NCBI RefSeq assembly: GCF_052044135.1
Contig: NZ_JBQDYF010000001.1
Span: forward strand, 248,001 to 312,000
Reading direction: 5' to 3'
DNA length: 64,000 nt
From: Salinisphaera sp052044135
GTDB taxonomy: Bacteria > Pseudomonadota > Gammaproteobacteria > Nevskiales > Salinisphaeraceae
The position numbers and the translations under genes were made by a program. The notes below the pieces were generated by a model. That model searched no databases and had not been told where the DNA came from. It saw nothing but the letters and a program-made list of their open reading frames with translations. Shown piece after piece: positions 8,754 to 17,997 of this stretch; position 1 is the stretch's first letter; the number at the start of each line of letters is the position of its first letter.

Positions 8754-9805
8754 GAGCCGGCCTCCGCGTCCAGCGTGGGCAGGGTGACGGCGAGCACGGC
8801 GCGCCCGGTGTCGAGGTGCAGCCGGTCGGCGCGCTCGGGCGCGAGCCGCAGCTGGCCGGTGGCGGTCAATGCGTGCGGTGCGGCGATACAGCGGAACTCG
8901 GATGTTTCCTGATTCGCCAGCAGCGCCGAGCCGTGTTCGCCGGGCGCTACGCGATCATCGACCCGAACCGGATGCCAGCGGTTGCCGCGCACCGAATGCA
9001 GGCGTTCGAAGGGGGCTTCGAACAACAGGCCGCCGTCGAACAGGTCGATATGGCGCGACGGCGTGAAGCCTTCGTCGCGCAGATCGACCGCCGCCGGACC
9101 ATGCGCGGCATGGATCGATCCGATGGCGGCGCGCCCGGTTTCGCTCAGCAGCGGTTCGTAGAGCGGAAACGGCGGCATGACCTCGGCGATGAAGCTCTTG
9201 GAATGAATGCCGGCGATTTCGTTGATTTCGCCGAAATCGCGCACGAAGAAATGCCGGCCGACCGATTCCCAGAACGGCGAGGCGCCGTTGGCGTCGAGGT
9301 GCCCGGGCATGGCCACGGCCAGATTGACCATGAACCGCTCCGGGTGCTGGGCCACGAACAACAGCCGTGCGCGTCGCAACAGGCGCTCGCCCGGCCCGCC
9401 GCGATAGGCCGGGTCGATCGAAAAGGCGCAGAGCAGGCTGGATTCCGACAGTTCGTGCGAGAGCGACAGAATCGAGACCTCGCGGCGCACGTCGAGCTGC
9501 TGCGAGGCGTGAATCAGCGTCTCGCGACGCCAGGTGTAATAAGCCTCGCGCGCGCCGGCGCGGGCCCGGATGCTGGCCGTGCCGACCACGCGCGGCGACT
9601 CGCCGGCGTGGTCTTCCAGCACGAAGGTGTAAACCTCGCTGCCCGGCGAGGCGATCGATTCCTCGAGGGCATGGCGCGAGGCCGCGAGCCGTTCGCCCAG
9701 CCGTTCGCGATGGGCCGGAAAGTTGGTGAGCGCGGGCACGGCGTTGGCGGCCAGCGCCATCAACGCTTCGAGATCATCCGGGTGGCCGGGACGAACAATG
9801 AGCAT
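8747..9805 (-). CDS. aruF: arginine N-succinyltransferase, alpha subunit (AruF-like)
   Basis: 352-aa paralogue of the next gene, same AstA fold: MLIVRPGHPDDLEALMALAANAV at the N-terminus, SIDPAYRGGPGERLLRRARLLFVA and SPFWESVGRHFFVRDF in the middle. In pseudomonads AruF and AruG form a hetero-oligomeric arginine/ornithine succinyltransferase; enterobacteria use one AstA. Having both here implies the two-subunit form. It starts 6 nt after the aruC stop and overlaps aruG, so aruCFG form one tight transcription unit. Confidence 0.93.
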   Translation of the reverse strand: MLIVRPGHPDDLEALMALAANAVPALTNFPAHRERLGERLAASRHALEESIASPGSEVYTFVLEDHAGESPRVVGTASIRARAGAREAYYTWRRETLIHASQQLDVRREVSILSLSHELSESSLLCAFSIDPAYRGGPGERLLRRARLLFVAQHPERFMVNLAVAMPGHLDANGASPFWESVGRHFFVRDFGEINEIAGIHSKSFIAEVMPPFPLYEPLLSETGRAAIGSIHAAHGPAAVDLRDEGFTPSRHIDLFDGGLLFEAPFERLHSVRGNRWHPVRVDDRVAPGEHGSALLANQETSEFRCIAAPHALTATGQLRLAPERADRLHLDTGRAVLAVTLPTLDAEAGSC

Positions 9806-9811
9806 GGCCGC

Positions 9812-11026
9812 CTACGAGATCGCCTCGAGCGTGCCGATGGCCCTGTCCAGCTTGGCCATGCCTTCGCGGATGTCGGCCTCGGGAATGATCAGCGAAGGCG
9901 CGAAACGCAGCACGTTCGGCCCGGCGACCAGAAGCATCAGGCCCTCCTTGATCGCGGCGGCCAGCGTCGCCCGACCCTGCTCATGATAGCGCGCGTTGAA
10001 TTCGGCACCGATCAACAGTCCCTTGCCGCGAATGTCGGCGAAGCAGTCGTATTTCGCGTTGATGCGGTCGAGTTCTTCGCGAAAGATCGCCGCGCGATCC
10101 TCGACGCCGGCCAGCACGTCCGGCCGGCCGATGGTTTCGACCGCCGCCAGCGCCACCGCGCAGGCCAGCGGATTGCCGCCGTAGGTGGAGCCATGCGTGC
10201 CGACCACGAACACCTCGGCCACCCTGTCGATGGTGAGCATGGCGCCGATCGGGAAACCGCCGCCCAACGCCTTGGCGCTGGTGAGGATGTCGGGCGTCAC
10301 GCCGTAACCCATGTAGGCGTACAGCTGCCCGGTACGGCCGACGCCGCACTGGACTTCGTCGAAGATCAGCAGGGCGTCGTGCTCGTCAGCCAGCTGGCGC
10401 AGCCCGGCCAGGAAATCCGGATCGCCTGGCGTCACGCCGCCTTCGCCCTGCACCGGTTCGACCATGATCGCGCAGGTGTTGTCGTCGACCAGCTCGCGCG
10501 CCGATTCCAGGTTGTTGTACTCGCCGTGGACGATGCCGCCCGGCACCGGGCCGAAGCCCTGGGTGTATTTCTCCTGGCCGCCCACCGAGACCGTGAACCA
10601 GGTTCGGCCGTGGAACGAACTGCGAAACGAAACGATCTTGTCCTTGTGTTCGCCCGTTGTGTCGTGGGCATAGCGGCGCGCCAGCTTGAGCGCGGCCTCG
10701 TTGGCCTCGCCGCCGGAGTTGGCAAAGAACACCTTGTCGGCAAAGGTGGCCTCGACCAGCGTCTTCGCCAGCCGCAACGCCGGCTCATTGGTATAGACAT
10801 TGGACAGATGCCAGAGCTGCTGGCCCTGCATGGTCAGCGCCTCGACCAGCGCGGGATGGCAATGGCCGAGCCCGTTGACCGCGATGCCACCGGCGAAATC
10901 GATGTATTCATCGCCGTTCTGGTCCCACAGCCGGCTGCCTTCGCCGCGCACCGGAATAACGGCCTGCGGATTGTAGTTGGGCAGCATGTAGCGGTCGAAG
11001 TCTTCGCGGGAGGGCGTCCAGTCCAT
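9812..11026 (-). CDS. astC: succinylornithine / acetylornithine aminotransferase
   Basis: 404-aa class III PLP aminotransferase. In this context it converts succinylornithine to succinylglutamate semialdehyde (third pathway step); the same family includes ArgD, and bifunctionality is common. Motifs: NYNPQAVIPVRGEGSRLWDQNGDEYIDFAGGIAV at the N-terminus in the usual arrangement, LIFDEVQCGVGRTG for the PLP-binding Asp, and the PLP lysine in LTSAKALGGGFPIGAM. It is first in the cluster; the 237 bp upstream must hold the operon promoter, but I could not pick a convincing regulator box. Pseudomonas name: aruC. Confidence 0.94.
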   Translation of the reverse strand: MDWTPSREDFDRYMLPNYNPQAVIPVRGEGSRLWDQNGDEYIDFAGGIAVNGLGHCHPALVEALTMQGQQLWHLSNVYTNEPALRLAKTLVEATFADKVFFANSGGEANEAALKLARRYAHDTTGEHKDKIVSFRSSFHGRTWFTVSVGGQEKYTQGFGPVPGGIVHGEYNNLESARELVDDNTCAIMVEPVQGEGGVTPGDPDFLAGLRQLADEHDALLIFDEVQCGVGRTGQLYAYMGYGVTPDILTSAKALGGGFPIGAMLTIDRVAEVFVVGTHGSTYGGNPLACAVALAAVETIGRPDVLAGVEDRAAIFREELDRINAKYDCFADIRGKGLLIGAEFNARYHEQGRATLAAAIKEGLMLLVAGPNVLRFAPSLIIPEADIREGMAKLDRAIGTLEAIS

Positions 11027-11263
11027 GGCTTGATGTCCGGGTGTTCGGGCCAGTGCGTAAGCGCCGTATTGTCGCGCTTTGTCGGTTCCGGGTCACGTCG
11101 GTGGTACGAGTTGTCGTATCCCGGGCGTGGTTGCGCGTCGACCGGGCTGTTTGTTTGTCACGTGTTGCGGCCGCAGTCGCCTGAAGTGCGTGCATCATGG
11201 GCACGCGGTTTGGGCGCGCAGCCAGCCGTGGCTTCGGCAGGCTGCGCGGTGGTGCGGCCGGCG

Positions 11264-12751
11264 TCATGCTGGGTCAGCGCTCGCCGACGATTGGCCCGTT
11301 GGGGTCGGCCCGTCGACCAGACGTTTCAGCCAGGGCACGAAGCAGGAGACGACGAGCGCGGCGACCAGGGCGGCGATGCCGAGTTTTACGAACAGATGGA
11401 TATACAGTGGCAGGGATTGCACGGGATCGGTCACACCCTCGGGCACGGAGGCGATACCGGCGACCACGCCGCCCAGATACTGGGCCACGGCCGTGGCCAG
11501 GAAATAGGCCCCCATCATGAAACCGCGCAGGCGCTTGGGCACCAGGCGCGCCACCATCGCCAGCCCGAGACCGCTGATGATCAGTTCGGCCAGAGACTGC
11601 AGGCCATAGCCGGCAACCATCCACCATGCCGATACCGTGCCGTGGGCGGCATTCAGCCCGCTGGCGGCGAACACGAAGAACGCGCCGCTGGACAGGAACA
11701 GGCCGAATGCATACTTCGTCGCGATATTGAAATCGCCCCGGTTCTTGCCCATATGGTTGTAGAACCAGGCCACCAGTGGGCTGAGGATCACGATCCATAT
11801 CGGGTTGAGGTCCTGGAACTGGGCGGGCAGTACCGGGATGCCCAGCAAGTGATGGGCCACGTTGCGTTTAGCGAACAGGGTCAGCGACGTGCTCATCTGC
11901 TGGTAGTAGACGAAGAACACGATGACCACCGCGAACAGAACCAGGCAGGCCGCCAGATGATTGCGTTCCTCGGGCACGCGGATCATCAGATAAGCGAACA
12001 CGCCGAGCGCGGCTACGCCGAACACGGCCATTATCGCCTGCGCGAGCGCCGTGTACTGAACCACCAGCGATAGCAGGTAGGCGATGACGATCGTGCCGGC
12101 GATCACCAGCGCCAGCCGCCCGAACCTGAGCTTCTCGAAGTCTGGTGCCGAACCGTAAGGCTGGAGCTTGCGGCGCATGAATGCGTAGTTGATCAGTCCC
12201 GCCGCCAGGCCGATCGCGCTGATGCCGAAGGCCAGATGCCAGCCGTACACATGCGCCACGAGCGGTGTGATCGCGATAGAGATCATCGAGCCGATGTTGA
12301 TCGACATGTAATAGGTGGTAAACGCTGAATCGAGTTTCGCCTCGTCGCCCTCGTACAGCCTAGAGAGGAGGTTGTTGGGATTGACCTTGAACAGACCGTT
12401 GCCGATGGCGATGACCCCCATCGAGATATAGAAGGTCCGGGTCGACGGGATGGCCAGCAGGATGTATCCGAGCATCAGTACGATGGCGCCGTAGGTCATG
12501 GTGCGCCGCGTGCCCAGTATCTGGTCGCCGACATAGCCGCCGATCATCGGCATGGCGTAGATCATGGCGACGAACGCGCCCCAGATCAGCTCGGCGCGCT
12601 GGTCCGCGAAACCGAGTTGCGTGGTCATGAACAGCACCATCAAGGCGCCCATGCCGTAATAGCCGAAGCGTTCCCACATCTCGATCAGGAACAATACGGC
12701 GAATGCCTGTTTCGGGCTGCCTGCGGCTGGCTTCGGCTCATTCGACTGCAT
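11264..12751 (-). CDS. proton-dependent oligopeptide transporter (POT/PTR family)
   Basis: About 495 aa, 14 predicted membrane helices, inner membrane. The POT hallmark ExxER is present at the end of the first helix region (LIEMWERFGYYGM), and the second-signature block FYISMGVIAIGNGLFKVNPNNL follows. Imports di- and tripeptides with protons. The frame is open to 12832, but the ATG at 12751 has AAGGAGA 8 nt upstream and removes an arginine/proline-rich non-conserved extension. The next gene upstream on the strand encodes a porin, so the two may serve outer- and inner-membrane passage of small peptides or similar solutes; that link is inferred. Confidence 0.9.
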   Translation of the reverse strand: MQSNEPKPAAGSPKQAFAVLFLIEMWERFGYYGMGALMVLFMTTQLGFADQRAELIWGAFVAMIYAMPMIGGYVGDQILGTRRTMTYGAIVLMLGYILLAIPSTRTFYISMGVIAIGNGLFKVNPNNLLSRLYEGDEAKLDSAFTTYYMSINIGSMISIAITPLVAHVYGWHLAFGISAIGLAAGLINYAFMRRKLQPYGSAPDFEKLRFGRLALVIAGTIVIAYLLSLVVQYTALAQAIMAVFGVAALGVFAYLMIRVPEERNHLAACLVLFAVVIVFFVYYQQMSTSLTLFAKRNVAHHLLGIPVLPAQFQDLNPIWIVILSPLVAWFYNHMGKNRGDFNIATKYAFGLFLSSGAFFVFAASGLNAAHGTVSAWWMVAGYGLQSLAELIISGLGLAMVARLVPKRLRGFMMGAYFLATAVAQYLGGVVAGIASVPEGVTDPVQSLPLYIHLFVKLGIAALVAALVVSCFVPWLKRLVDGPTPTGQSSASADPA

Positions 12752-12856
12752 GGGGTTCGGTCTCCTTTGGGCGTGAGGGATAGCGGGCTTTGGGCGCGCG
12801 ATGCGTTGGGCGGGCATAGGAGTCAGCCGCATACGCGTGCCTCATCGGCCAGTGGG

Positions 12857-14011
12857 TCAGAAGTTGTATCGGGCGAGTACCGACGTGTTGTTGTGCCCCA
12901 CGGCATGGCCGTCGACGTTTTTTGAGTCATCGAAGTCCTGCTCCACCGCGAGGATCAGGTTCTCGTTAAAGAGTAGCCAGGCCGCGCCAGCGATGTAGCT
13001 GACGTTGCGGGCGTCGCTGTTCGCGTCGTCCAGTCGATTCAATCCGCCGTAAAGCTGAATCGTGCCAGGCGCCAGATGCTTGAAGTTGTACTGCGCAATG
13101 CATTCGTAGCCGCGCGCCTTTTTGGCGGGGCCGGCGCCGCTGTAGCCGGCGAACTCGCTCTTGCTAACCAGGTTGCGGTATTCGCCGGCATCCGCGCCGA
13201 AGTACCAGTTGCCGGGCTGCCAGCTCACGCCGACAAGACCGGCGTTGATGTTGGCATCGTGGGCGGTGTTGTTCCGGTAGCGCTCGATGTTGCTGTGGCT
13301 GTAGACGGCGCCGAACGTCAGGTCATCGCTGGCATGCCACTGGATGCCGCCCTGGATCGTGTTCTTTCGCCATGCGCCAAATGTCTCGTGGTCGAAGCCG
13401 GTTACCACGCGCTGACCGTCGACCGTGCCGTAATGCAGGATGCGCGTCTGATAACGCTGGTCGCGGCTGGTCTGATACAGCAGGCCGATCGACCAGTTGC
13501 CGAGGCGGTCGCGGTAGGACACCGAGCGCGCCGGCCGCCCAGTGCCATCGAAACTGCTGTCGCCTTCGCCGTTGAAACTGCCCTGGGCGGCCGTGCCGTT
13601 GATCCAGAAGTAATCGGTGAAGATACCGACCATGGAATAGAACAGCGAATATTGTTTGCCGAGCAATAGCGTGCCGTAACGGTCGTTGGTCAGTCCGACA
13701 TATTGCTGGCGCTTGAAATGATGGTCGTCGCCATCCTGGAAGAAAGGGTCGAAGCCCCAGCTGCTCATGCCGACGGCAGTCCAGCCGTCTACGAGATTGT
13801 GTTCCACAATCACGCGAGCGCGGCTGCCGGCATTGTGCGGTATGTGGTCGTCGTGATCCGTGTCTTTGCCGAAACGACTGTAGGCGCTCAGCCGGCCGCT
13901 GAAGATCAGCCGGTTTTCCGGCGAGCTGTAGAGTGTGAACGCACTTGCCGACTGTGCCAGCAGTATTAAATTAAAAGTGCTAAGGAAAGTAAACTTTACG
14001 ATAATCTTCAT
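12857..14011 (-). CDS. outer-membrane porin (Gram-negative general porin type)
   Basis: About 384 aa with a clear signal peptide (MKIIVKFTFLSTFNLILLAQ, cleavage after ASA before FTLYSS). The mature part alternates aromatic/hydrophobic and polar residues and ends ...NNTSVLARYNF, the C-terminal phenylalanine needed for BamA recognition. Motifs such as RLSAYSRFG, QYVGLTNDRYGTLLLGKQYS and IAGAAWLLFNENLILAVEQDFDDSKN are typical of trimeric 16-strand porins. ATGs also exist at 14020 and 14029; I chose 14011 because it gives the cleanest signal peptide, with a GGGGGA about 10 nt upstream. Substrate unknown. Confidence 0.85.
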   Translation of the reverse strand: MKIIVKFTFLSTFNLILLAQSASAFTLYSSPENRLIFSGRLSAYSRFGKDTDHDDHIPHNAGSRARVIVEHNLVDGWTAVGMSSWGFDPFFQDGDDHHFKRQQYVGLTNDRYGTLLLGKQYSLFYSMVGIFTDYFWINGTAAQGSFNGEGDSSFDGTGRPARSVSYRDRLGNWSIGLLYQTSRDQRYQTRILHYGTVDGQRVVTGFDHETFGAWRKNTIQGGIQWHASDDLTFGAVYSHSNIERYRNNTAHDANINAGLVGVSWQPGNWYFGADAGEYRNLVSKSEFAGYSGAGPAKKARGYECIAQYNFKHLAPGTIQLYGGLNRLDDANSDARNVSYIAGAAWLLFNENLILAVEQDFDDSKNVDGHAVGHNNTSVLARYNF

Positions 14012-14087
14012 TATTGTCATATCCCCCATGTTACTCGGGGCCTCCGAGCCCGTTGCCACCGGTCTCTCGTGTGACCGGATACCGGGC

Positions 14088-14371
14088 TTACGGACCCGGC
14101 GATACCGAAGCCGCTGACTCGCTTTTAGGCGAATTGGGCCGGCCCGCTTCTTTCCCGTTACCATATGTTTTTGAAGACTTAGACTGCGATTTGCGTGCCT
14201 GTGTAAATCCTCCGGGGCCGAACAGCGGTGAGGTCTGCTTGCCGATCTCCAGATAGAGAGGCGGATTGACCGGCGGCGCCGTCACGGCATCGTATTTTGC
14301 ACAACCAAAAAAAGTAATCGGTATACAGAAAAAATGGCGATTGTAAGAATTTTTAGTATCTTTTTTTGCAT
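14088..14371 (-). pseudogene. possible small lipoprotein reading frame broken at a T7 run
   Basis: From an ATG at 14371 (GGGG 8 nt upstream) the frame reads MQKKILKILTIAIFSVYRLL and stops after about 29 codons. One extra T at the T7 run (A7 on the plus strand, 14307-14313) would join it to an open frame reading ..LLFFGCAKYDAVTAPPVNP.., ending at 14088. The joined product would be a basic N-terminus, a hydrophobic core, an imperfect lipobox (FFGC) and a Ser/Lys-rich tail of about 75 aa. It is 77 bp before the porin gene, same strand. It may be a broken gene, transcriptional slippage, a sequencing error, or chance. Confidence 0.3.
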
Positions 14372-14770
14372 GAAATATACCCCAAAGTCATCGTGGAATA
14401 TGGATTATACAATCGGATTGAGATAGGCAATATTTTTATCTACTGCTTTAGTAGAAATAAGTGATATCTATCTGGTCATATTTGAAAAATGCATAATGCA
14501 TGGATGTGGGCGTGATGCGAATCCGAGCCGCGTCGGGGCGGTTGGCTGGCTTGCTGCGTGGAGGAATGCATTGAGATCGGCGATGCCGCGGCGTCTGTAG
14601 CGATCACATACGGGCCCGCGCCGACCGTTGGTCCGGGGCAAGACAGCGTTTGTCTATTCGGGCCGCGGCAAACCCGCCCATGCGACAACAGGCCCTGGCG
14701 GGCCCGTCGATTGGCGCTGCATGGCGTCTATCGGCTTGTCTTTCCGGCGTCCTCTACAATCCAGAATAAG
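14372..14770. other. AT-rich intergenic region between porin and nag regulator genes
   Basis: Gene-free DNA. 14380-14500 is strikingly AT-rich for this genome (for example tracts near 14429-14460 and the short inverted pair CTAC/GTAG around 14439-14453), as expected for promoters firing towards the porin side. The rest is ordinary GC-rich spacer. I see no RNA gene or reliable ORF. Confidence 0.4.
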
Positions 14771-14797
14771 ACCAATTGGTATTTTACTGGTATTCGA
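14771..14797. promoter_or_regulatory. candidate operator of the GntR/NagR-type regulator
   Basis: The palindrome ACCAATTGGT (14771-14780) is followed by a second TGGTATT 11 bp after the first (14777 and 14788), one helical turn apart, and another TTGGT at 14809-14813. HutC/NagR-type regulators bind TGGT...ACCA-like sites and usually sit just upstream of their own gene. The regulator ATG is at 14841. Function is inferred. Confidence 0.45.
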
Positions 14798-14840
14798 TAG
14801 GGCTTATATTGGTGTGTAACCGTTGCCTGGAATACGCGCC

Positions 14841-15590
14841 ATGGATCCTCGCCTTTCCCGAATCATGCTCGATGCCGGTATCGCGACGCCGCTGTATCAC
14901 CAGCTCGCGCGGCAACTCGGCGACGCGATCGAGGCGGGCCGCTGGCAGGCGGGCGAGGCGCTGCCATCCGAGCGGGCGCTGGCCGATGTGCTCCATATTT
15001 CGCGCATCACCGCGCGCAAGGCGCTCGAACAGTTGGCGCAGCGCGGCTTGATCCGACGCACGCACGGCTCGGGCACATTCATCGCCCCGCGGTTCAACGA
15101 GCCGCTGACCCGGCTCGCCAGTTTCACGGAACTGCTGACCCAGCGCGGCTTCACGCCGAGCTCGCGCTGGTTGTCGCGGCGGATCGATTCGCCGACCAGC
15201 GAAGAAGCGTTTCGCCTGGGATTGCACAGCAACGCGCGTGTCGCGCGGCTGAAACGTCTCCGCCTGGCTGACGATGTGGTCATGGCGGTGGAGGAAAGTT
15301 GTCTGCCCGAGGCGGTTTTGCCCGAACCGGAAGCGGTCGAGACGTCGCTGTACAAGACGCTCGAGGATCTGGGCCGGCCGATCATGCGGGCGTTGCAGCA
15401 CATCACGGCGGTCAACGCCGACGCCGAAACCGCGGCACTGGTGTCGGTGCCCGAAGGCGAGGCGCTGCTTGAGGTCACCCGGTCGAGCTATCTGGCAGAT
15501 GGCTCGCCGGCCGAACTGAGCGTGAGCTACTGCCGTACCCATTACTACGACTTCATGGTCGAGCTGCATCGGCGCCCGGCATCCGGTTGA
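14841..15590 (+). CDS. nagR: GntR-family (HutC subfamily) regulator of GlcNAc utilisation
   Basis: 249 aa. N-terminal winged helix (PLYHQLARQLGDAIEAGRW, then LPSERALADVLHISRITARKAL and the wing RRTHGSGTFIA) followed by a UTRA effector domain (about residues 85-245) ending SVSYCRTHYYDFMVEL. It heads an N-acetylglucosamine operon, so it most likely represses it and senses GlcN6P or GlcNAc6P, as NagR/NagQ does in other proteobacteria. An in-frame TTG at 14823 exists, but ATG 14841 starts just before the conserved part. The candidate operator lies 45-70 bp upstream. Confidence 0.85.
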   Translation: MDPRLSRIMLDAGIATPLYHQLARQLGDAIEAGRWQAGEALPSERALADVLHISRITARKALEQLAQRGLIRRTHGSGTFIAPRFNEPLTRLASFTELLTQRGFTPSSRWLSRRIDSPTSEEAFRLGLHSNARVARLKRLRLADDVVMAVEESCLPEAVLPEPEAVETSLYKTLEDLGRPIMRALQHITAVNADAETAALVSVPEGEALLEVTRSSYLADGSPAELSVSYCRTHYYDFMVELHRRPASG

Positions 15591-15728
15591 ACGGACGGAC
15601 GCACTCGCGGCGGGCGGCGGATTGTCATCGGCGTCGGGCGTTGCGGCCCGGCGGCTGCGAACACCGCGTCACAACAGAACGCGGACACCAACCGAAGCGG
15701 CGACGCTTCGTTCTCGGAGGAGAGCCAC

Positions 15729-17111
15729 ATGACGGTAACGACACAGGAATCATTCTCGCCGGCACGCCTGCCGGCCATGGCCTGGCTGGCGATCGCCATC
15801 GCCGCGCTCGGCGGCATTTTGTACGGCTACGACATCGGCATCATCGCCGGCGCGCTGGTGTTCATGAAGGGCGCGCTGTCGCTGTCGGGCTCGGAAATGT
15901 CATTGATCGTGGCGGCGGTGCTCGGCGGCGGTTCGCTGGCCACCCTCATCGGCGGGCCGATCGCCGACGCGATCGGGCGCAAGGCCACGCTGCTGATCTC
16001 GGGCGTGGTATTCGCGATCGGCGTGATCGTGACCGCCATGGCGGCCGGCTATGCCGGCGCGCTCGGCGGCCGGTTGATCCAGGGCATCGGCGTGGGTCTG
16101 GTAACCATCGTGGTGCCGCTGTATCTGGTCGAGGTCATGCCGCCGGCGGTGCGCGGGCGCAGCGTGACGCTGTTCCAGCTGTTTCTGACCTTCGGCATTC
16201 TGGCCGGTTATCTGGTCGGTTATTTCTTCAATGCCAGTGGCGACTGGCGGGCCATGTTCATCACCGCGCTGGCGCCGGCCGTGGCCTTCGTGTTGCTCGG
16301 CCTCGCGCTGCCGAAATCGCCGCGCTGGCTGATCAAGAAAGGCCGGCCGAGCGAAGCGCGCGCCGCGCTCGCCCGCACGCACAGTGCCGACGAGACCGAA
16401 TCCACATTCAACGAACTGGCCGCGCAGACCGATGAAGAAGGCGTGGCCGCGCGCTGGTCCCTGTTGTTGGCGCCGGGCTATCGTCGCGCTTTCTTTCTGG
16501 CCCTGGCGATCGGTCTGCTCAACCAGCTCACGGGTATCAACACCCTGCTGCAGTTCAATACCGTGATCCTCGATCAGTCGGGCCTGTCCGGCGGCGCGAC
16601 GGCGGTACTCGGTAGCGTGACGGTCGGGCTGACCAATTTCGTGGTCACCATCATCGGCCTGATGCTGATCGATCGCGTCGGCCGACGCCCGCTGCTGGTG
16701 CTTGGCACGGCCGGGGCGACCGTGGCGCTGGCGTTCATGGCGCTCATCCATTTGCTGACTACGGCCTCCGCGTTCCAGGGCTATGCCACGCTGGCCGGGC
16801 TGATCGGTTTCGTCATCTTTTTCGCCATCGGCCCGGGTATCGTGGTGTGGCTGGCGATTTCCGAAGTGCTGCCGCTGGCGATCCGCGCCAAGGGCATGGC
16901 GGTGGCGCTGTTCGCCAATTCGCTGATGTCGGCGATCCTGGCCGCGGTGTTCATGGATATCGTCTCGGTGGCCGGCTATGCCGGGGCCTTCGGCTTGCTC
17001 GCAATCGCCGTATTCGTCTACATGCTGGTGGCGATCTTCCCGCTGCCGGAGACCAAGGGGCGCAAACTGGAAGAGATCGAAACCCATTTTCTGGGAGAAG
17101 CGCATGGCTGA
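15729..17111 (+). CDS. MFS sugar/proton symporter, sugar porter family
   Basis: 460 aa, 12 membrane helices. Sugar-porter signatures: GGILYGYDIGIIAGAL in helix 1, DAIGRKATLL after helix 2, PKSPRWLIKKGRPSEA at the end of helix 6, LLNQLTGINTLLQF (helix 7), DRVGRRPLL in the helix 8-9 loop, and PLPETKGRKLEEIE at the C-terminus. From its place between nagR and the GlcNAc kinase it is the likely GlcNAc importer. It delivers unphosphorylated sugar, which explains the presence of a kinase gene and absence of a PTS. An AGGAGAG lies about 7 nt before the ATG. Confidence 0.9.
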   Translation: MTVTTQESFSPARLPAMAWLAIAIAALGGILYGYDIGIIAGALVFMKGALSLSGSEMSLIVAAVLGGGSLATLIGGPIADAIGRKATLLISGVVFAIGVIVTAMAAGYAGALGGRLIQGIGVGLVTIVVPLYLVEVMPPAVRGRSVTLFQLFLTFGILAGYLVGYFFNASGDWRAMFITALAPAVAFVLLGLALPKSPRWLIKKGRPSEARAALARTHSADETESTFNELAAQTDEEGVAARWSLLLAPGYRRAFFLALAIGLLNQLTGINTLLQFNTVILDQSGLSGGATAVLGSVTVGLTNFVVTIIGLMLIDRVGRRPLLVLGTAGATVALAFMALIHLLTTASAFQGYATLAGLIGFVIFFAIGPGIVVWLAISEVLPLAIRAKGMAVALFANSLMSAILAAVFMDIVSVAGYAGAFGLLAIAVFVYMLVAIFPLPETKGRKLEEIETHFLGEAHG

Positions 17112-17997
17112 TCGCGAGCCGCGCGTGTTCATCGGCGTCGACGGTGGCGCGAGCAAGACGCGGGTCGTCGCGCTCGACGCCGCGGGGCAGGTGCTGGGCA
17201 CCGCCAACGGCGCCGCTGCCACCCTGAACGGGCGCGCCGATACGAGCTGGGCGACCATTGTCGAGACGATTCGCGCCATCGATGCGCTGGTCGGCCTCGA
17301 TCTGCTTGCGGCGAGCGTGGTCGTCGGCATCGCCGGCACCGAGATCGCGCCGGCGTATCGTGCCTTCGTGGCGGCAGCACCCGCCTGCGGCGCGCTCGAG
17401 GTGGTCTCGGATGCGCATATCGCCTGTGCCGGCGCGCATGACGGCGGCAACGGCGCGATCGTGTCGGTCGGTACCGGGGTGGTTGGTTTCTGTCGCGACG
17501 GCGAGACCACGGCGCGCGCCGGGGGCTGGGGGTTTCCGCACGACGATCGTGGTTCCGGTGCCTGGCTTGGCATGGAGGCGGTCGGCCATGCGCTGGCCGC
17601 TGCCGACAAGCGTTGCCCACATGATCGCTTGGCCGATCGGCTGCTGGCCGATTTCGACCACGATCCCGGCGCGCTCGCCGGCTGGGCGTGTAGCGCGCAG
17701 GCAGGCGATTTCGCCGGCTACGCACGCGCCGTGGTGGAGCTGGCGGACCGGGGCGAGGCCAGCGCGGAGGCATTGCTCGAGGCGGCCGGGCGGCATGTGT
17801 CGGCGGTGGCGCGCGCGCTCATCGGTGAGCGTCGCGATCTCCTGCTGGCACTCACCGGCGGCCTGGCCGCGATCATCGCGCCGCGGCTCGATGCCGATCT
17901 GCAGGCGCGATCCACGCGGCCCGTTCACGACGGCGCGCACGGGGCCGCGCTGATGGCCCGTCATGCTTTCACCCCTTCACCGGAGACCGGTTCATGA
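17104..17997 (+). CDS. nagK: N-acetylglucosamine kinase (BadF/BcrA ATPase family)
   Basis: 297 aa, ASKHA fold. Phosphorylates cytoplasmic GlcNAc (or GlcN) to the 6-phosphate with ATP. The phosphate-1 loop FIGVDGGASKTRVV is at the N-terminus, SVGTGVVGFCRDG and GGWGFPHDDRGSGAWLGMEA mark the sugar/ATP cleft. The frame is open upstream, but ATG 17104 places the P-loop at residue 9 and overlaps the transporter stop by 8 nt, as in tightly coupled operons. It ends in an ATGA overlap with the next gene. Confidence 0.88.
   Translation: MADREPRVFIGVDGGASKTRVVALDAAGQVLGTANGAAATLNGRADTSWATIVETIRAIDALVGLDLLAASVVVGIAGTEIAPAYRAFVAAAPACGALEVVSDAHIACAGAHDGGNGAIVSVGTGVVGFCRDGETTARAGGWGFPHDDRGSGAWLGMEAVGHALAAADKRCPHDRLADRLLADFDHDPGALAGWACSAQAGDFAGYARAVVELADRGEASAEALLEAAGRHVSAVARALIGERRDLLLALTGGLAAIIAPRLDADLQARSTRPVHDGAHGAALMARHAFTPSPETGS

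Noticed and set aside
8816..12073. 1085-codon open frame on the plus strand
   Set aside because: It is antisense to aruG/aruF/aruC and the POT gene, which have clear family motifs. Long antisense frames are expected in high-GC genes.
15900..17609. 569-codon minus-strand open frame
   Set aside because: Antisense to the MFS transporter and nagK; His/Gln/Arg-rich with no recognisable fold.
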